45,304 bases of DNA from contig JAZQIZ010000026.1 in assembly GCA_045541395.1 (NCBI GenBank), positions 1 to 45,304 of the forward strand, written 5' to 3'. This DNA is from JAZRWQ01 sp045541395 (GTDB lineage Bacteria > Bacillota > Clostridia > Oscillospirales > UMGS1783). Below the pieces are notes generated by a model that was not told the origin of the DNA, ran no database searches, and saw only the letters and a list, made by a program, of their open reading frames with translations. The position numbers were made by a program, and so were the translations under genes. How positions within the stretch are numbered: the first letter of the stretch is position 1; every line of letters begins with the position of its first letter. Positions 15,065 through 23,347 of the stretch are shown one piece after another.

Positions 15065-15807
15065 TGTACTGTTCCTTTCTTTACCGAGTAGTAAAAATCA
15101 AGACACTTACTTTTAATGCCCGTTTGGGTAATTAAATATTTTTCGGCAAAATGCAAAAGCTGTTCTCTTGTTTGGCCTGAGACTTTAAAGGCAAACATTC
15201 GGTTTTGGGGCGAATAAAATATATGCTGCAAAGCGGCCTTGGCGTAAGAGTTTATATAAACCTTGTAGGGGGAAGGGCCGGTACAGTTTTCACACCGAAG
15301 AACACCGTCCTCCAAAAACACAAAGCCTCCCGAATCGGCGCCGCAATCTGCGCAATTATCTATATCCGGCATAAAGCCCAGAACCTCGCAAAGCTTTATT
15401 TCAAATACGGCCTTCACAATATCGGTATCCTCTGACCTGCAAAGCTTAAAAAGGGAATTTAAAAGAAGTCTTAAAAGCTCGGTCTCCTCAGTTTCCTCCC
15501 GGGCTACAAAGGAGCATACTTCAAGAAAATACTGAGCAAGGCTAAGCTTTTCCACCTCCGAATACAAAGGATAAAACAGCTCCTTTACGTCGGCGGTTTC
15601 AATATAATACTTCCCTGCGCTGCTGTAAATTTCAAAGGAGGAGTATGTAAAAAGGTTGGCGGCAGCCCTTAAAGGGCTTTTTAAAGAAACACAGCCACGG
15701 GCAATAACGCTGATCTTTCCGTGAGAGGCGGTAAGCAGCGTTAAGATTTTTGAATTTTTGCCGTAGGCTTGAGTTTCCAAAACAATGCCGTCAACACTTA
15801 GGTTCAT
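15061..15807 (-). CDS. recO: DNA repair protein RecO
   Basis: 248 residues. RecO loads RecA with RecR during recombinational repair. The N-terminal OB fold (VDGIVLETQAYGKNSKILTLLT, SVIARGC), the helical middle (YFLEVCSFVAREE) and a C-terminal zinc-type motif with two Cys pairs (NCADCG ... CENC, about 155-180) are visible. Its ATG overlaps the yqzL stop as ATGA. It sits between yqzL and mutS2. Confidence 0.95.
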   Translation of the reverse strand: MNLSVDGIVLETQAYGKNSKILTLLTASHGKISVIARGCVSLKSPLRAAANLFTYSSFEIYSSAGKYYIETADVKELFYPLYSEVEKLSLAQYFLEVCSFVAREETEETELLRLLLNSLFKLCRSEDTDIVKAVFEIKLCEVLGFMPDIDNCADCGADSGGFVFLEDGVLRCENCTGPSPYKVYINSYAKAALQHIFYSPQNRMFAFKVSGQTREQLLHFAEKYLITQTGIKSKCLDFYYSVKKGTVQ

Positions 15808-15926
15808 TTTGCTGTTTTCTCGGGCTGCTCCTGCCCGTTTTCCTCCAGATCCTTATAAATAAGATAAGCTTCTATATTGCCTGTATTTTCGAATATACTT
15901 TTAAAAAAATCTCTGTCGTTTTCCAT
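15804..15926 (-). CDS. yqzL: YqzL family small protein
   Basis: A 40-residue ORF on the minus strand starting MENDRDFFKSIFENTGNIEA and ending QPEKTAK. The pattern FFKSIFENTGNIEAYLIYKDLE matches the YqzL family, which in Firmicutes lies between era and recO. The start has a near-perfect ribosome binding site, aggaggt (plus-strand 15933-15939). The stop overlaps the recO ATG as ATGA, a coupled arrangement. A short palindrome (tgccttt/aaaggca, 15939-15962) lies just before the ribosome binding site. Function unknown; position and sequence make the gene call strong. Confidence 0.9.
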   Translation of the reverse strand: MENDRDFFKSIFENTGNIEAYLIYKDLEENGQEQPEKTAK

Positions 15927-15983
15927 AACAAAACCTCCTGCCTTTAGCATATGCCAAAGGCAGCGGTTTAGCCTTGGAAAATC

Positions 15984-16883
15984 TTACTCGTCATCATAAC
16001 CGTAATTACGGATAAGGTATTTATTATCGCGCCAGTCTTCTTTTACTCTTACCCAGCACTTCAAATTAATTTGCATACCCAGCATTTCTTCAATATCCAC
16101 ACGGGCGCTTGAAGCTATTCGTTTTAGCATAGAGCCGCCCTTACCGATAATTATGGATTTATGGCCCTGACGCTCACATACTATATCAACGCTGATATCA
16201 CAAATATCCTTATCCTCCCTTTCCTTATAGGAGGTAACGTCTATTGCGATACCATGGGGTATTTCATCGGAAAGGCTGTAAAGCATTTTTTCTCTAATTA
16301 TTTCGGCGACCCTTACTCTTGCAGGCTGATCGGACACCATATCTTCCGGGTAATACTGAAAGCCTTCGGGGATCAGCTTCAAAAGCTCGTCCACAAGAAT
16401 GTCTACGCCCTTGTTTTTAGAGGCGCTAAGGGGCACAACCGCATCAAAATTATGTGCCTTGGTGAAAACCGAAATGGTTTCCATTATTTTAGGCTTATCC
16501 TTTACGGTATCAACCTTGTTTATAACAAGGATACTGTTCTGACCGCCTGCTTTAATATTATCTATTACCCTTTGCTCTGCAGGGGCAATTATATTTTTAG
16601 GCTCAACCACCAGAATTACAATATCCGTATCCCTTATATTATCGTTGGCGGTCTTGACCATAAAATCGCCCAATGCGGTTTTAGGGGCGTGAAGGCCGGG
16701 AGTATCTATAAACACAAGCTGTTTATCTTCTATATTCTTTATGCCTACGATACGGTTACGGGTGGTTTGGGGCTTGGGCGAAACTATTGCGATTTTTTCG
16801 CCTACAATGGCGTTAAGCAGGGTGGATTTACCTACGTTCGGTCTGCCGGCAAGGGCTATAAAGCCTGAATATTTTATTTCCAT
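15984..16883 (-). CDS. era: GTPase Era
   Basis: 299 residues. An essential-type GTPase that binds the 3' end of 16S rRNA and helps 30S subunit assembly. G1 GRPNVGKSTL (13-22), G3 DTPGLH, G4 NKVD (about 123) and the G5 SA motif are present. The C-terminal KH domain carries the RNA-binding GKGGSMLKRI. It follows ybeY; the cdd and dgkA genes that separate them in B. subtilis are absent. Confidence 0.97.
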   Translation of the reverse strand: MEIKYSGFIALAGRPNVGKSTLLNAIVGEKIAIVSPKPQTTRNRIVGIKNIEDKQLVFIDTPGLHAPKTALGDFMVKTANDNIRDTDIVILVVEPKNIIAPAEQRVIDNIKAGGQNSILVINKVDTVKDKPKIMETISVFTKAHNFDAVVPLSASKNKGVDILVDELLKLIPEGFQYYPEDMVSDQPARVRVAEIIREKMLYSLSDEIPHGIAIDVTSYKEREDKDICDISVDIVCERQGHKSIIIGKGGSMLKRIASSARVDIEEMLGMQINLKCWVRVKEDWRDNKYLIRNYGYDDE

Positions 16884-16893
16884 ATTGTTTTCC

Positions 16894-17352
16894 TTATCTT
16901 GTTATTCCTAAATTCTCTAAAATTTCGCTCTGTTTTTTAAACATTATTTGCTCGTCCTGCTCACCTGTTTCGTGATCATACCCTAAAAGATGGAGCATAG
17001 AATGGGCACAAAGGAAGGAGAATTCTCTTTCAATGCTGTGGCCGAATTCCTCTGCCTGCTCAAGGGCTCTTTTGGCGCAGATTATAACGTCGCCCAAAAA
17101 TTCCTCGCCGTCTTCGGGGTTTACGGTGCCGTCGGGAAAAGAAAGAACATCGGTAACCCTGTCAACGTCACGAAATTCCTTATTCAGGCTATGAATTCTT
17201 TCTTCATCCACAAAGCTTACGCCAACTGTACAGCTTCTTTCATATTCTTCATATTCGAGGGTGTATTCACAAACCCTCTTAAGCTTATTTTCAAGCTCCT
17301 CGGTTATATTATAATCTTCCTGCTCATTGCAAAAATCAACAATTACACGCAT
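16894..17352 (-). CDS. ybeY: Endoribonuclease YbeY
   Basis: 152 residues. A zinc-dependent RNase involved in 16S rRNA 3' maturation and ribosome quality control. The defining H3xH5xH zinc motif is seen as HSMLHLLGYDH (about 117-127). The conserved region ahead of it, FRDVDRVTDVLSFP with LGDVIICAKRA, is also present. It overlaps the PhoH gene by 1 base. Confidence 0.96.
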   Translation of the reverse strand: MRVIVDFCNEQEDYNITEELENKLKRVCEYTLEYEEYERSCTVGVSFVDEERIHSLNKEFRDVDRVTDVLSFPDGTVNPEDGEEFLGDVIICAKRALEQAEEFGHSIEREFSFLCAHSMLHLLGYDHETGEQDEQIMFKKQSEILENLGITR

Positions 17353-18332
17353 TATTTTTTACCTCTTTTTTCTTCTTTGGTCTGCCGTTCCTTCTCAAAA
17401 CGTTCATATGCATCAATTATTTTCTGAACCAGCGGGTGGCGCACAACGTCCTTGCCCGTAAGGTATTTTATGTCTATTCCCTCTATGCCGTTAAGAACGT
17501 TTACGGCCTCCTTAAGGCCTGAACGGGTATAGGCGGGAAGGTCGGTCTGGGTAATATCTCCGGTAATTACGACCTTAGAAGAGAAGCCGAATCGGGTAAC
17601 GAACATTTTCATTTGTTCGGGAGTGGTATTCTGAGCTTCATCCAGGATTATAAAGGAATCATCCAGAGTTCTGCCGCGCATATAGGCAAGAGGCGCCACT
17701 TCAATATCTCCACGTTCCGTATGGCGCTGATAGCTTTCCTGACCCAACATATCCTGCAGAGCATCGTTAAGAGGTCTTAAATACGGATCCACCTTCTCCT
17801 GAAGATCGCCGGGAAGAAAGCCTAATTTCTCGCCGGCTTCAACAGCAGGGCGGGTAATTATAATTTTGCTTACCTCTTTATTTTTAAGGGCCTTTACCGC
17901 CAAGGCTACGGCAAGATAGGTCTTGCCTGTGCCGGCAGGGCCGATGGCTATGGTTACGGTGTTTTTCTTAATTGCTTCTATATATTCCCGCTGACCTTCG
18001 GTTTTTGGCTTAACGGGCTTACCCTTGGAGGTTATGCATATGCAGTCGGCATCCATATATTTAAAATTCTGATCTGCGCCGCCGCTTATCATATCTATAA
18101 TATAATTTACGCTTTGCTCAGTTATAGGCTCCTTGCGGAAGCTTAAAGAGGCAAGGGAGGTTATAACCTTTGCGGCCTTTGAAACGGAATCTGCAGAGCC
18201 TGTGATCTTAACGGCATCTTCCCTTTCAACGATCGATACGTTAAAGGCTTTTTCAATTTTCCTGATGTTGCAGTCAAAGGCGCCGAAAACGTCAGAGGCG
18301 GTGTCTGCATTTAGTTTTACTGTCTGTTCCAA
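17352..18332 (-). CDS. phoH: PhoH-like ATPase
   Basis: 326 residues. An N-terminal KH-like RNA-binding region (about 1-90) precedes a P-loop ATPase with GPAGTGKTYLA (about 130-140), ITRPAVEAGEKLGFLPGD and a Walker B FIILDEAQNTTPEQ. GDITQTDLP is the conserved late motif. PhoH proteins are thought to act in RNA metabolism with YbeY and Era, the next genes. The exact role is not settled. Confidence 0.94.
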   Translation of the reverse strand: MEQTVKLNADTASDVFGAFDCNIRKIEKAFNVSIVEREDAVKITGSADSVSKAAKVITSLASLSFRKEPITEQSVNYIIDMISGGADQNFKYMDADCICITSKGKPVKPKTEGQREYIEAIKKNTVTIAIGPAGTGKTYLAVALAVKALKNKEVSKIIITRPAVEAGEKLGFLPGDLQEKVDPYLRPLNDALQDMLGQESYQRHTERGDIEVAPLAYMRGRTLDDSFIILDEAQNTTPEQMKMFVTRFGFSSKVVITGDITQTDLPAYTRSGLKEAVNVLNGIEGIDIKYLTGKDVVRHPLVQKIIDAYERFEKERQTKEEKRGKK

Positions 18333-18348
18333 ATTATAATTATCCTTT

Positions 18349-19527
18349 CTAATCTATAGGCAGTTCTTTTGCAATATTCTCGGTTACTATGTAATTCCCC
18401 GTAGCTTCGCAGCCTGCTTCTTTGCAAACTACAGTTATTTCAGAGGCGGTAACTTCCTTATTTGCAAACTCATAGGCACTTGTTTCTTCAAGGAGAAGAC
18501 AGGCAAGCTCTTTGCATCTTTCCTTGGGGGTCTCTGTTTTTGTAACAACCTTTTCATAGCAGGTCTCGGTTTCCAGGGAAAGAGGCAGAACGTAATTACC
18601 AATACGCGCTTCTTCCCTTCTTACTATTTTATCACAAACAGGATATTCAATGCCACCCCTAAGGTATAAATTTATGTAAAAATTAAATATTTTAAGGCGT
18701 TTTTTTTGAGTAAAATTACCTGTTCTTTGATAAACTTCGCACTTATATGGGTAAAAGACCTTTAATTCATATTGGCTTGAGGCAAAAACACGGCCGGTGG
18801 AATGAATTAAAAAATAGCCTGCCTGCTCGCTGTCTATTATGCCGGAAACAAGAAGCTGCCCTTCCCTTACCGTATCACCGGGAAAAACTACAGGTTCACC
18901 TGCTGTGACTTCAATTTTCTCAATGACTCCCGCTCTTGCCGCTACCAGATTCTGAGGTGCAGATTTATTTATTATCTCAGGTGTTTTTTTGCTTTCCGTT
19001 ATTTTTACGTAGGCTTTGGAGCCCTGCAGATTAAGTTCTATAAAAGATATTTCGGGAATGAGCACCCGCACCTTTTGCCTTACAGACCGCAAATTCAAAT
19101 TACTTTTAAACGCACCCTCATAAAAGCCGCTTTGGTTAAGGGCCAGCAGTATCTGCTCATCGGAGATATTGTTATTACCGCTTATTTCTATGGACCACAC
19201 AAAGCCGCTCATTAAAAACACGATCACAAGAAAACCTATTCCGCCCAAAAGAAGGCCGCTTCTTTTTCGATATTTATAAAAAACAAAAGGGAGGCCTTTT
19301 TTTGAAAGGATATGAATACGGGCACCGGTTTTTCTTAAAAGAGGCCTTAGCTTTTTAAAATTCCTCAGGGCTATATTCATTGTAAAGGTATTTTCATTAA
19401 GTATCCTTATTCCCCACACCGAAAATCCCCTGAGGTTAACAAGGTTAATAAGCCTTTCGGGGAAGGGACAGCTTATTTTGATTTTAAGATATCCGAAAAT
19501 TAGTTGTATTAAAACTGAAAGAAACAT
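18349..19527 (-). CDS. yqfD: Sporulation protein YqfD
   Basis: 392 residues. The YqfD family shares domains with SpoIV-type stage IV sporulation proteins and is conserved in spore formers. An N-terminal region with LINLVNLRGFSVW precedes a single membrane segment at about 92-115 (LLLGGIGFLVIVFLMSGFVW). A large external part follows with GNNNISDEQI and an ARAGVIEKIEVTAGEPVVFPGDTVREGQLLVSG stretch resembling a biotinyl-lipoyl hairpin. It is 9 bases downstream of yqfC and is read on into phoH. Confidence 0.93.
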   Translation of the reverse strand: MFLSVLIQLIFGYLKIKISCPFPERLINLVNLRGFSVWGIRILNENTFTMNIALRNFKKLRPLLRKTGARIHILSKKGLPFVFYKYRKRSGLLLGGIGFLVIVFLMSGFVWSIEISGNNNISDEQILLALNQSGFYEGAFKSNLNLRSVRQKVRVLIPEISFIELNLQGSKAYVKITESKKTPEIINKSAPQNLVAARAGVIEKIEVTAGEPVVFPGDTVREGQLLVSGIIDSEQAGYFLIHSTGRVFASSQYELKVFYPYKCEVYQRTGNFTQKKRLKIFNFYINLYLRGGIEYPVCDKIVRREEARIGNYVLPLSLETETCYEKVVTKTETPKERCKELACLLLEETSAYEFANKEVTASEITVVCKEAGCEATGNYIVTENIAKELPID

Positions 19528-19536
19528 CTTTCCCTC

Positions 19537-19791
19537 CTAAATTTCAAATGAAAGGCTTTGAAAAAAACCTGTTATGGTACAGGAATGAGGGCTCATATTC
19601 TTTAGCTCCAGCCCCTGGCCGGCTACGGTTACGGCATATTTGCCGCAGGATATGCTTATAAGCTCCCGGCCGTATTCTAAAATGCCCTTGGCACCTTCTA
19701 TTGAAAGCTGTTTATTGCCAATAAGCTCAATGGATGGTTCAAGAGATATGAGCCCGGGCGGAAGGTCCAATATTTTTGAAAACACAGACAT
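19537..19791 (-). CDS. yqfC: Sporulation protein YqfC (YabP/YqfC family)
   Basis: 84 residues. Matches the YabP/YqfC family: LPPGLISLEPSIELIGNKQL and the GAKGILEYGRELISISCGKYAVTVAGQGL core. YqfC and YqfD are sigma-E-type mother-cell genes in B. subtilis; the precise function is unknown. The ribosome binding site is aaaaggag (plus-strand 19803-19808 complement), and it opens the eight-gene minus-strand run. A likely sigma-E promoter lies at 19824-19851. Confidence 0.92.
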   Translation of the reverse strand: MSVFSKILDLPPGLISLEPSIELIGNKQLSIEGAKGILEYGRELISISCGKYAVTVAGQGLELKNMSPHSCTITGFFQSLSFEI

Positions 19792-19823
19792 TGAAAATTA
19801 CTCCTTTTCATTTATTCCTCTAT

Positions 19824-19853
19824 AGTCTATGAAGAAAACCGCTTTCATAGAAT
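19824..19853. promoter_or_regulatory. Divergent sporulation-type (sigma-E-like) promoters in an inverted repeat
   Basis: TCTATGAA (19826-19833) and its exact inverse TTCATAGA (19844-19851) are 10 bases apart. On the plus strand CATAGAAT (19846-19853) fits the sigma-E -10 consensus CATACAAT at seven of eight positions, just ahead of the ylbJ ribosome binding site. On the minus strand CATAGACT (19831-19824) is a similar fit ahead of yqfC. Each -10 lies where the other promoter would have its -35. Both genes are sporulation genes. The assignment to sigma-E is inference. Confidence 0.6.
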
Positions 19854-19876
19854 TTACAAAAAGGAGGTTTGGAACA

Positions 19877-20938
19877 ATGTTAAAAAAATGGGGACCGGGG
19901 CTTATTGCCCTTGCTTTTACCGCTTTACTTATTTCCTATCCCAATGAAATTAAGGAGGGAGTTAAGGAGGCGATCAGCACCTGTACGGATAATATAATTC
20001 CGTCTTTGTTTTTATTCTCTCTTCTTTCTTCTTTTATTGTAAATTCAGGAGCATTTTTGCCTTTAAGACCTGTTTTCAAAAGATTTATGAGGCTATTTAT
20101 GCTTTCCCAAAACTGTGCACCTGCCTTGATTTTAGGCTCATTTTCAGGCTTCCCGATTGGGGCAAAAACCGCGGTACAGCTTTATAAGAATAAGCTTATC
20201 TCCAAAGCTGAAGCTGAAAACCTGCTTTCATTCTGCAACAACTGTTCTCCCGTTTTTTTAATTTACGTTTCAATTTCATTATGGGGAAACAAGGAGTTTG
20301 GCATTTATTTATACTTGATACAGCTTATAAGCGCACTTGTTTCGGGGCTTATGATCTGCCGTATTTTTAAAGCAGAACAAAAAAGCGGATACGGTTATTT
20401 TAAAGAGAGCTCAGGCATTTTAGACAGCCTTGTAATTTCCGTAAAGGATGCCCTGAAGGGGGTTGGGACGGTTTGCGGTTTTGTTATTTTTATGTCGGTA
20501 ATACCTGTAATACTGAGAATACTAAATCTGAGCAACAGTCGGTTTTTCGGGCTTATAACCGGATTCTTTGAAATAACCGCGGGGCTTTTTTCCTTTAAGG
20601 TGTTAAACCCCTTTTATTTTGGTTGCTGCTGTTTTATTTGCAGCTTTGGCTCGGTATCGGTGTTTTTACAGGCGGCTTACTTTGCAAAAAACGCAGGGCT
20701 TTCAATGAAACGTTATTTATTGGGTAAGACGGTTTCGGGAGCAATAAGCTTTTTTGCCGGATATTTTTTATTCCCTGCAGATATTGAGGTATTCAACTCT
20801 TTCTTACAGCAGAGCAGTTTGGGCCCCTCTTTATTCATTAGCCTTATTTTTATTTTCACCGCTGAATTTTTAAGGGGGAAATTACGCAAACTACAAAAAA
20901 ACAAACAAGGAAGATATTATGCTGACAGACAGCCTTGA
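19877..20938 (+). CDS. ylbJ: Sporulation integral membrane protein YlbJ
   Basis: 353 residues from the ATG at 19877, which has ribosome binding site aaggagg (19861-19867). An in-frame ATG at 19829 falls inside the promoter repeat and lacks a ribosome binding site, so I reject it. The protein has about eight membrane segments and the nucleoside-recognition (Gate) features ISTCTDNIIPSLFLFSLLSSFI, GSFSGFPIGAKTAV and LLSFCNNCSPVFLI. YlbJ is needed for spore cortex formation in B. subtilis. Its end overlaps the gerA-type gene by 20 bp. Confidence 0.93.
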   Translation: MLKKWGPGLIALAFTALLISYPNEIKEGVKEAISTCTDNIIPSLFLFSLLSSFIVNSGAFLPLRPVFKRFMRLFMLSQNCAPALILGSFSGFPIGAKTAVQLYKNKLISKAEAENLLSFCNNCSPVFLIYVSISLWGNKEFGIYLYLIQLISALVSGLMICRIFKAEQKSGYGYFKESSGILDSLVISVKDALKGVGTVCGFVIFMSVIPVILRILNLSNSRFFGLITGFFEITAGLFSFKVLNPFYFGCCCFICSFGSVSVFLQAAYFAKNAGLSMKRYLLGKTVSGAISFFAGYFLFPADIEVFNSFLQQSSLGPSLFISLIFIFTAEFLRGKLRKLQKNKQGRYYADRQP

Positions 20939-22352
20939 AAAGAATTTATTACTTATAACCGAAAAAATGAAGGATAATTTAACCTTTAAGGTAAGGCGCT
21001 TTAGCTGTAAAGGCTACGGAAAAATAGGCTGTGCGCTTTTATTTTGCGACGGCCTTGTGAACAGCGCATTTTTAAGCGAGAACGTTGTACGCCCTATTCT
21101 TGAGGCACCTCTTATTACAAAGAACAACTGCCTTAGCATTCTTGAGAAAAGCTTTATTGACGCGGCGGAGATAAAATACGCATACAAGGAAGAAGAAATT
21201 ATAAATGCTCTTAACTCGGGAGATGCGGTTCTTTTTGCCGGTGATGAAAGCAGGGCTCTGGTTATTTCCGCCAAGGGCTATATAAAAAGGGCAAACAACG
21301 AGCCTGAAGGCGAGGGTGTTACAATAGGCTCACACGAAGGGTTTGTTGAGCCTTTGATCCACAACCTTGCAATGCTAAGGCGGCGCCTTAACACCCATAA
21401 TTTGAAATATATTGATTACACCTTCGGCACCGGCATAAAAACTACTGCGGCTGTTTGTTATATTGAGGGGGTCGCAAGCAAAAAGGTTATTGAAAAGCTG
21501 ACAGCGCGGCTTGATAAGATAAAGCATCAGGATATTTTAAATATCAACGCCATTGGCGAAAGGATTCAGGACAACCCTCTTTCCCCCTTTAAGACGGTTG
21601 CCAAAACCGAGCGGCCGGATATTGTGGCGGCAAAGCTTTTGGAGGGGAGGGTTGCAATAATACTTGACGGTACCGCCGCGGTAATTACCCTGCCTGCAGT
21701 TTTTTTGGAGTTTTTTCAAACGGGAGACGATTATTACGTTAATTATATTTACTCCTCCTTTAACCGCATTTTAAGGATCATTTGTTTTTTTCTTACCATA
21801 AGCATTCCCGCTCTATACGTTGCTACACTGAACTTTCACAGAGAGCTTTTGCCTACGAACCTGCTTATAAGCATCGCAGCTGCCCGCTCGGGAGTACCTT
21901 TCCCTGTTTTGTTTGAAACGGTTATTATACTTGTTGCATTTGATATTTTAAGAGATACCGGAGCTCACGTTTCCCCTTCAATGGGCCAAAGCTTAAGTAT
22001 TGTTGGGGCGTTGATATTAGGTGATGCAGCGGTTTCCGCAAGGTTTATAAGCGCCCCTCTTCTTATTATTGCGGCGGCGACCGGGCTTACGGGGCTTATG
22101 AACAGCACTATTCGTTCTGCCACCCTTTTATGGCGCTACCTACTTTTGGGGTTAGGGGCAGTCGGAGGGCTGTACGGCTACATTTTCGGCATATTTATTA
22201 TGCTTATTTCCCTTTGCCGGCAGGAAAGCTTTGGAGTGCCTTATACTATGGACCTATGGCCTTTATCCAAAAAGCAATTAAGGGATTCGCTTATAAGAGA
22301 AAACTGGCTTTTTCAGAAATACCGTAATATTTTTCGGAGGGGGCTTAAATGA
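20919..22352 (+). CDS. Spore germination protein, GerA (A-subunit) family
   Basis: 477 residues. The A subunit of germinant receptors (GerAA, SpoVAF relatives). The N-terminal soluble region (about 1-230) includes the conserved EGEGVTIGSHEGFVEPLIHNLAMLRRR. The membrane half contains FLTISIPALYVATLNFHRELLPTNLL, RSGVPFPVLFE and FDILRDTGAHVSPSMGQSLSIVGALILGDAA. It forms a receptor in the spore inner membrane with the B and C subunits encoded next. Ribosome binding site caaggaag; the start lies inside the ylbJ end, so the operon includes ylbJ. Confidence 0.95.
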   Translation: MLTDSLEKNLLLITEKMKDNLTFKVRRFSCKGYGKIGCALLFCDGLVNSAFLSENVVRPILEAPLITKNNCLSILEKSFIDAAEIKYAYKEEEIINALNSGDAVLFAGDESRALVISAKGYIKRANNEPEGEGVTIGSHEGFVEPLIHNLAMLRRRLNTHNLKYIDYTFGTGIKTTAAVCYIEGVASKKVIEKLTARLDKIKHQDILNINAIGERIQDNPLSPFKTVAKTERPDIVAAKLLEGRVAIILDGTAAVITLPAVFLEFFQTGDDYYVNYIYSSFNRILRIICFFLTISIPALYVATLNFHRELLPTNLLISIAAARSGVPFPVLFETVIILVAFDILRDTGAHVSPSMGQSLSIVGALILGDAAVSARFISAPLLIIAAATGLTGLMNSTIRSATLLWRYLLLGLGAVGGLYGYIFGIFIMLISLCRQESFGVPYTMDLWPLSKKQLRDSLIRENWLFQKYRNIFRRGLK

Positions 22353-23347
22353 AGCGCTTACTTTGTTTTTTACTTGCCTTTACCCTTTGCGGTTGTGCCT
22401 ACAAAACGGAAATTGAGCAGACCGCCATAGTTACGGGGGCAGCTTTAGATAAAGAAAACGGGAAGATAGTATTAACAGTAGAGGTTGTTGATTCAAAAGA
22501 CCAAAAGGCAAAGGGGCAGATATTTACCTGTAAAGCGGAAAGTATAGGAGAAGCTTCCGCTCTTATGACAAGCCTTACAGGGCGCCCTTTATACTGGGAC
22601 CACGCAAAGCTGATAGTTGTTACAGAAAAATTTTTTGAGGAAGAATGGCAAGGGCTTTTTGAGTGGCTTTACCGCAACTCCCACGCAAGAATATCCACCC
22701 CAATAGCTCTTTGCGATTTTAAGGGAATATTTGAAACTGAAAATCAGGGCTTTATTTCAGATACCCTGCTTTCCCTTTTGAATGCAAACAAAAAAAATGG
22801 GGGCACTGTAAGCTCTCCTGCGTATCTTATATACAACAGCCTTAAGGGCAAAAGCGAAACCGCCCTTTTACCGCTTATTTCAATTAAAGAGGACAAGCCT
22901 GTGATTTCGGGATGCGGAGTATTTTACAAAAACAAATTCAGAGCAAAGCTTAACGGGGCGCAAACCCAAACCGCCCTTATACTTTCAAACAAATTTAAAG
23001 GCGGCAATATTAAAACGGATCCTGCTTTTTTTAATATTACCTATGCCGACACAAATTTATATAAAACCAACGGGGATATATTTATAAAAGCCAGGGTCAA
23101 ATTTGAGCTTATTGAGGTTTTAAGAAACAGCAAAAGGGAAAAAGAGCTTTTAAACAATGCAAAAAAAGAGCTTGAACAAAGAACGCAGGAGCTTTTGGCT
23201 GTATTTGAAAACACAGGGGCCGACCTGTTATTTTTTAAAGAAAGGCTGAATACCGAAGGACCGTTTTTTAAAATAAGCTATTCCTTTCAAACGAATTTAG
23301 AGGGCCATGGCCAATCCACCTTTAAGGAGGCTGAAAATGAAGGATAA
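22349..23347 (+). CDS. Spore germination lipoprotein, Ger(x)C family
   Basis: 332 residues. The C subunit of the germinant receptor. A lipoprotein signal is clear: MKRLLCFLLAFTLCGC with the lipid-modified Cys at 16. Conserved features include EIEQTAIVTGAALD, RPLYWDHAKLIVV and a C-terminal domain with an amphipathic helix (KELLNNAKKELEQRTQELL). It overlaps the A-subunit gene by 4 bp. Confidence 0.94.
   Translation: MKRLLCFLLAFTLCGCAYKTEIEQTAIVTGAALDKENGKIVLTVEVVDSKDQKAKGQIFTCKAESIGEASALMTSLTGRPLYWDHAKLIVVTEKFFEEEWQGLFEWLYRNSHARISTPIALCDFKGIFETENQGFISDTLLSLLNANKKNGGTVSSPAYLIYNSLKGKSETALLPLISIKEDKPVISGCGVFYKNKFRAKLNGAQTQTALILSNKFKGGNIKTDPAFFNITYADTNLYKTNGDIFIKARVKFELIEVLRNSKREKELLNNAKKELEQRTQELLAVFENTGADLLFFKERLNTEGPFFKISYSFQTNLEGHGQSTFKEAENEG

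Noticed and set aside
15939..15962. Palindrome between era and yqzL as a terminator
   Set aside because: No T run follows it on the minus strand; the yqzL ribosome binding site comes directly after it.
19829..19876. Upstream start for ylbJ
   Set aside because: It lies inside the symmetric promoter repeat and has no ribosome binding site; ATG 19877 has aaggagg at good spacing.
23307..23336. Upstream start for the GerB-type permease
   Set aside because: It lacks a ribosome binding site; ATG 23337 follows aaggagg and gives the usual family N terminus.
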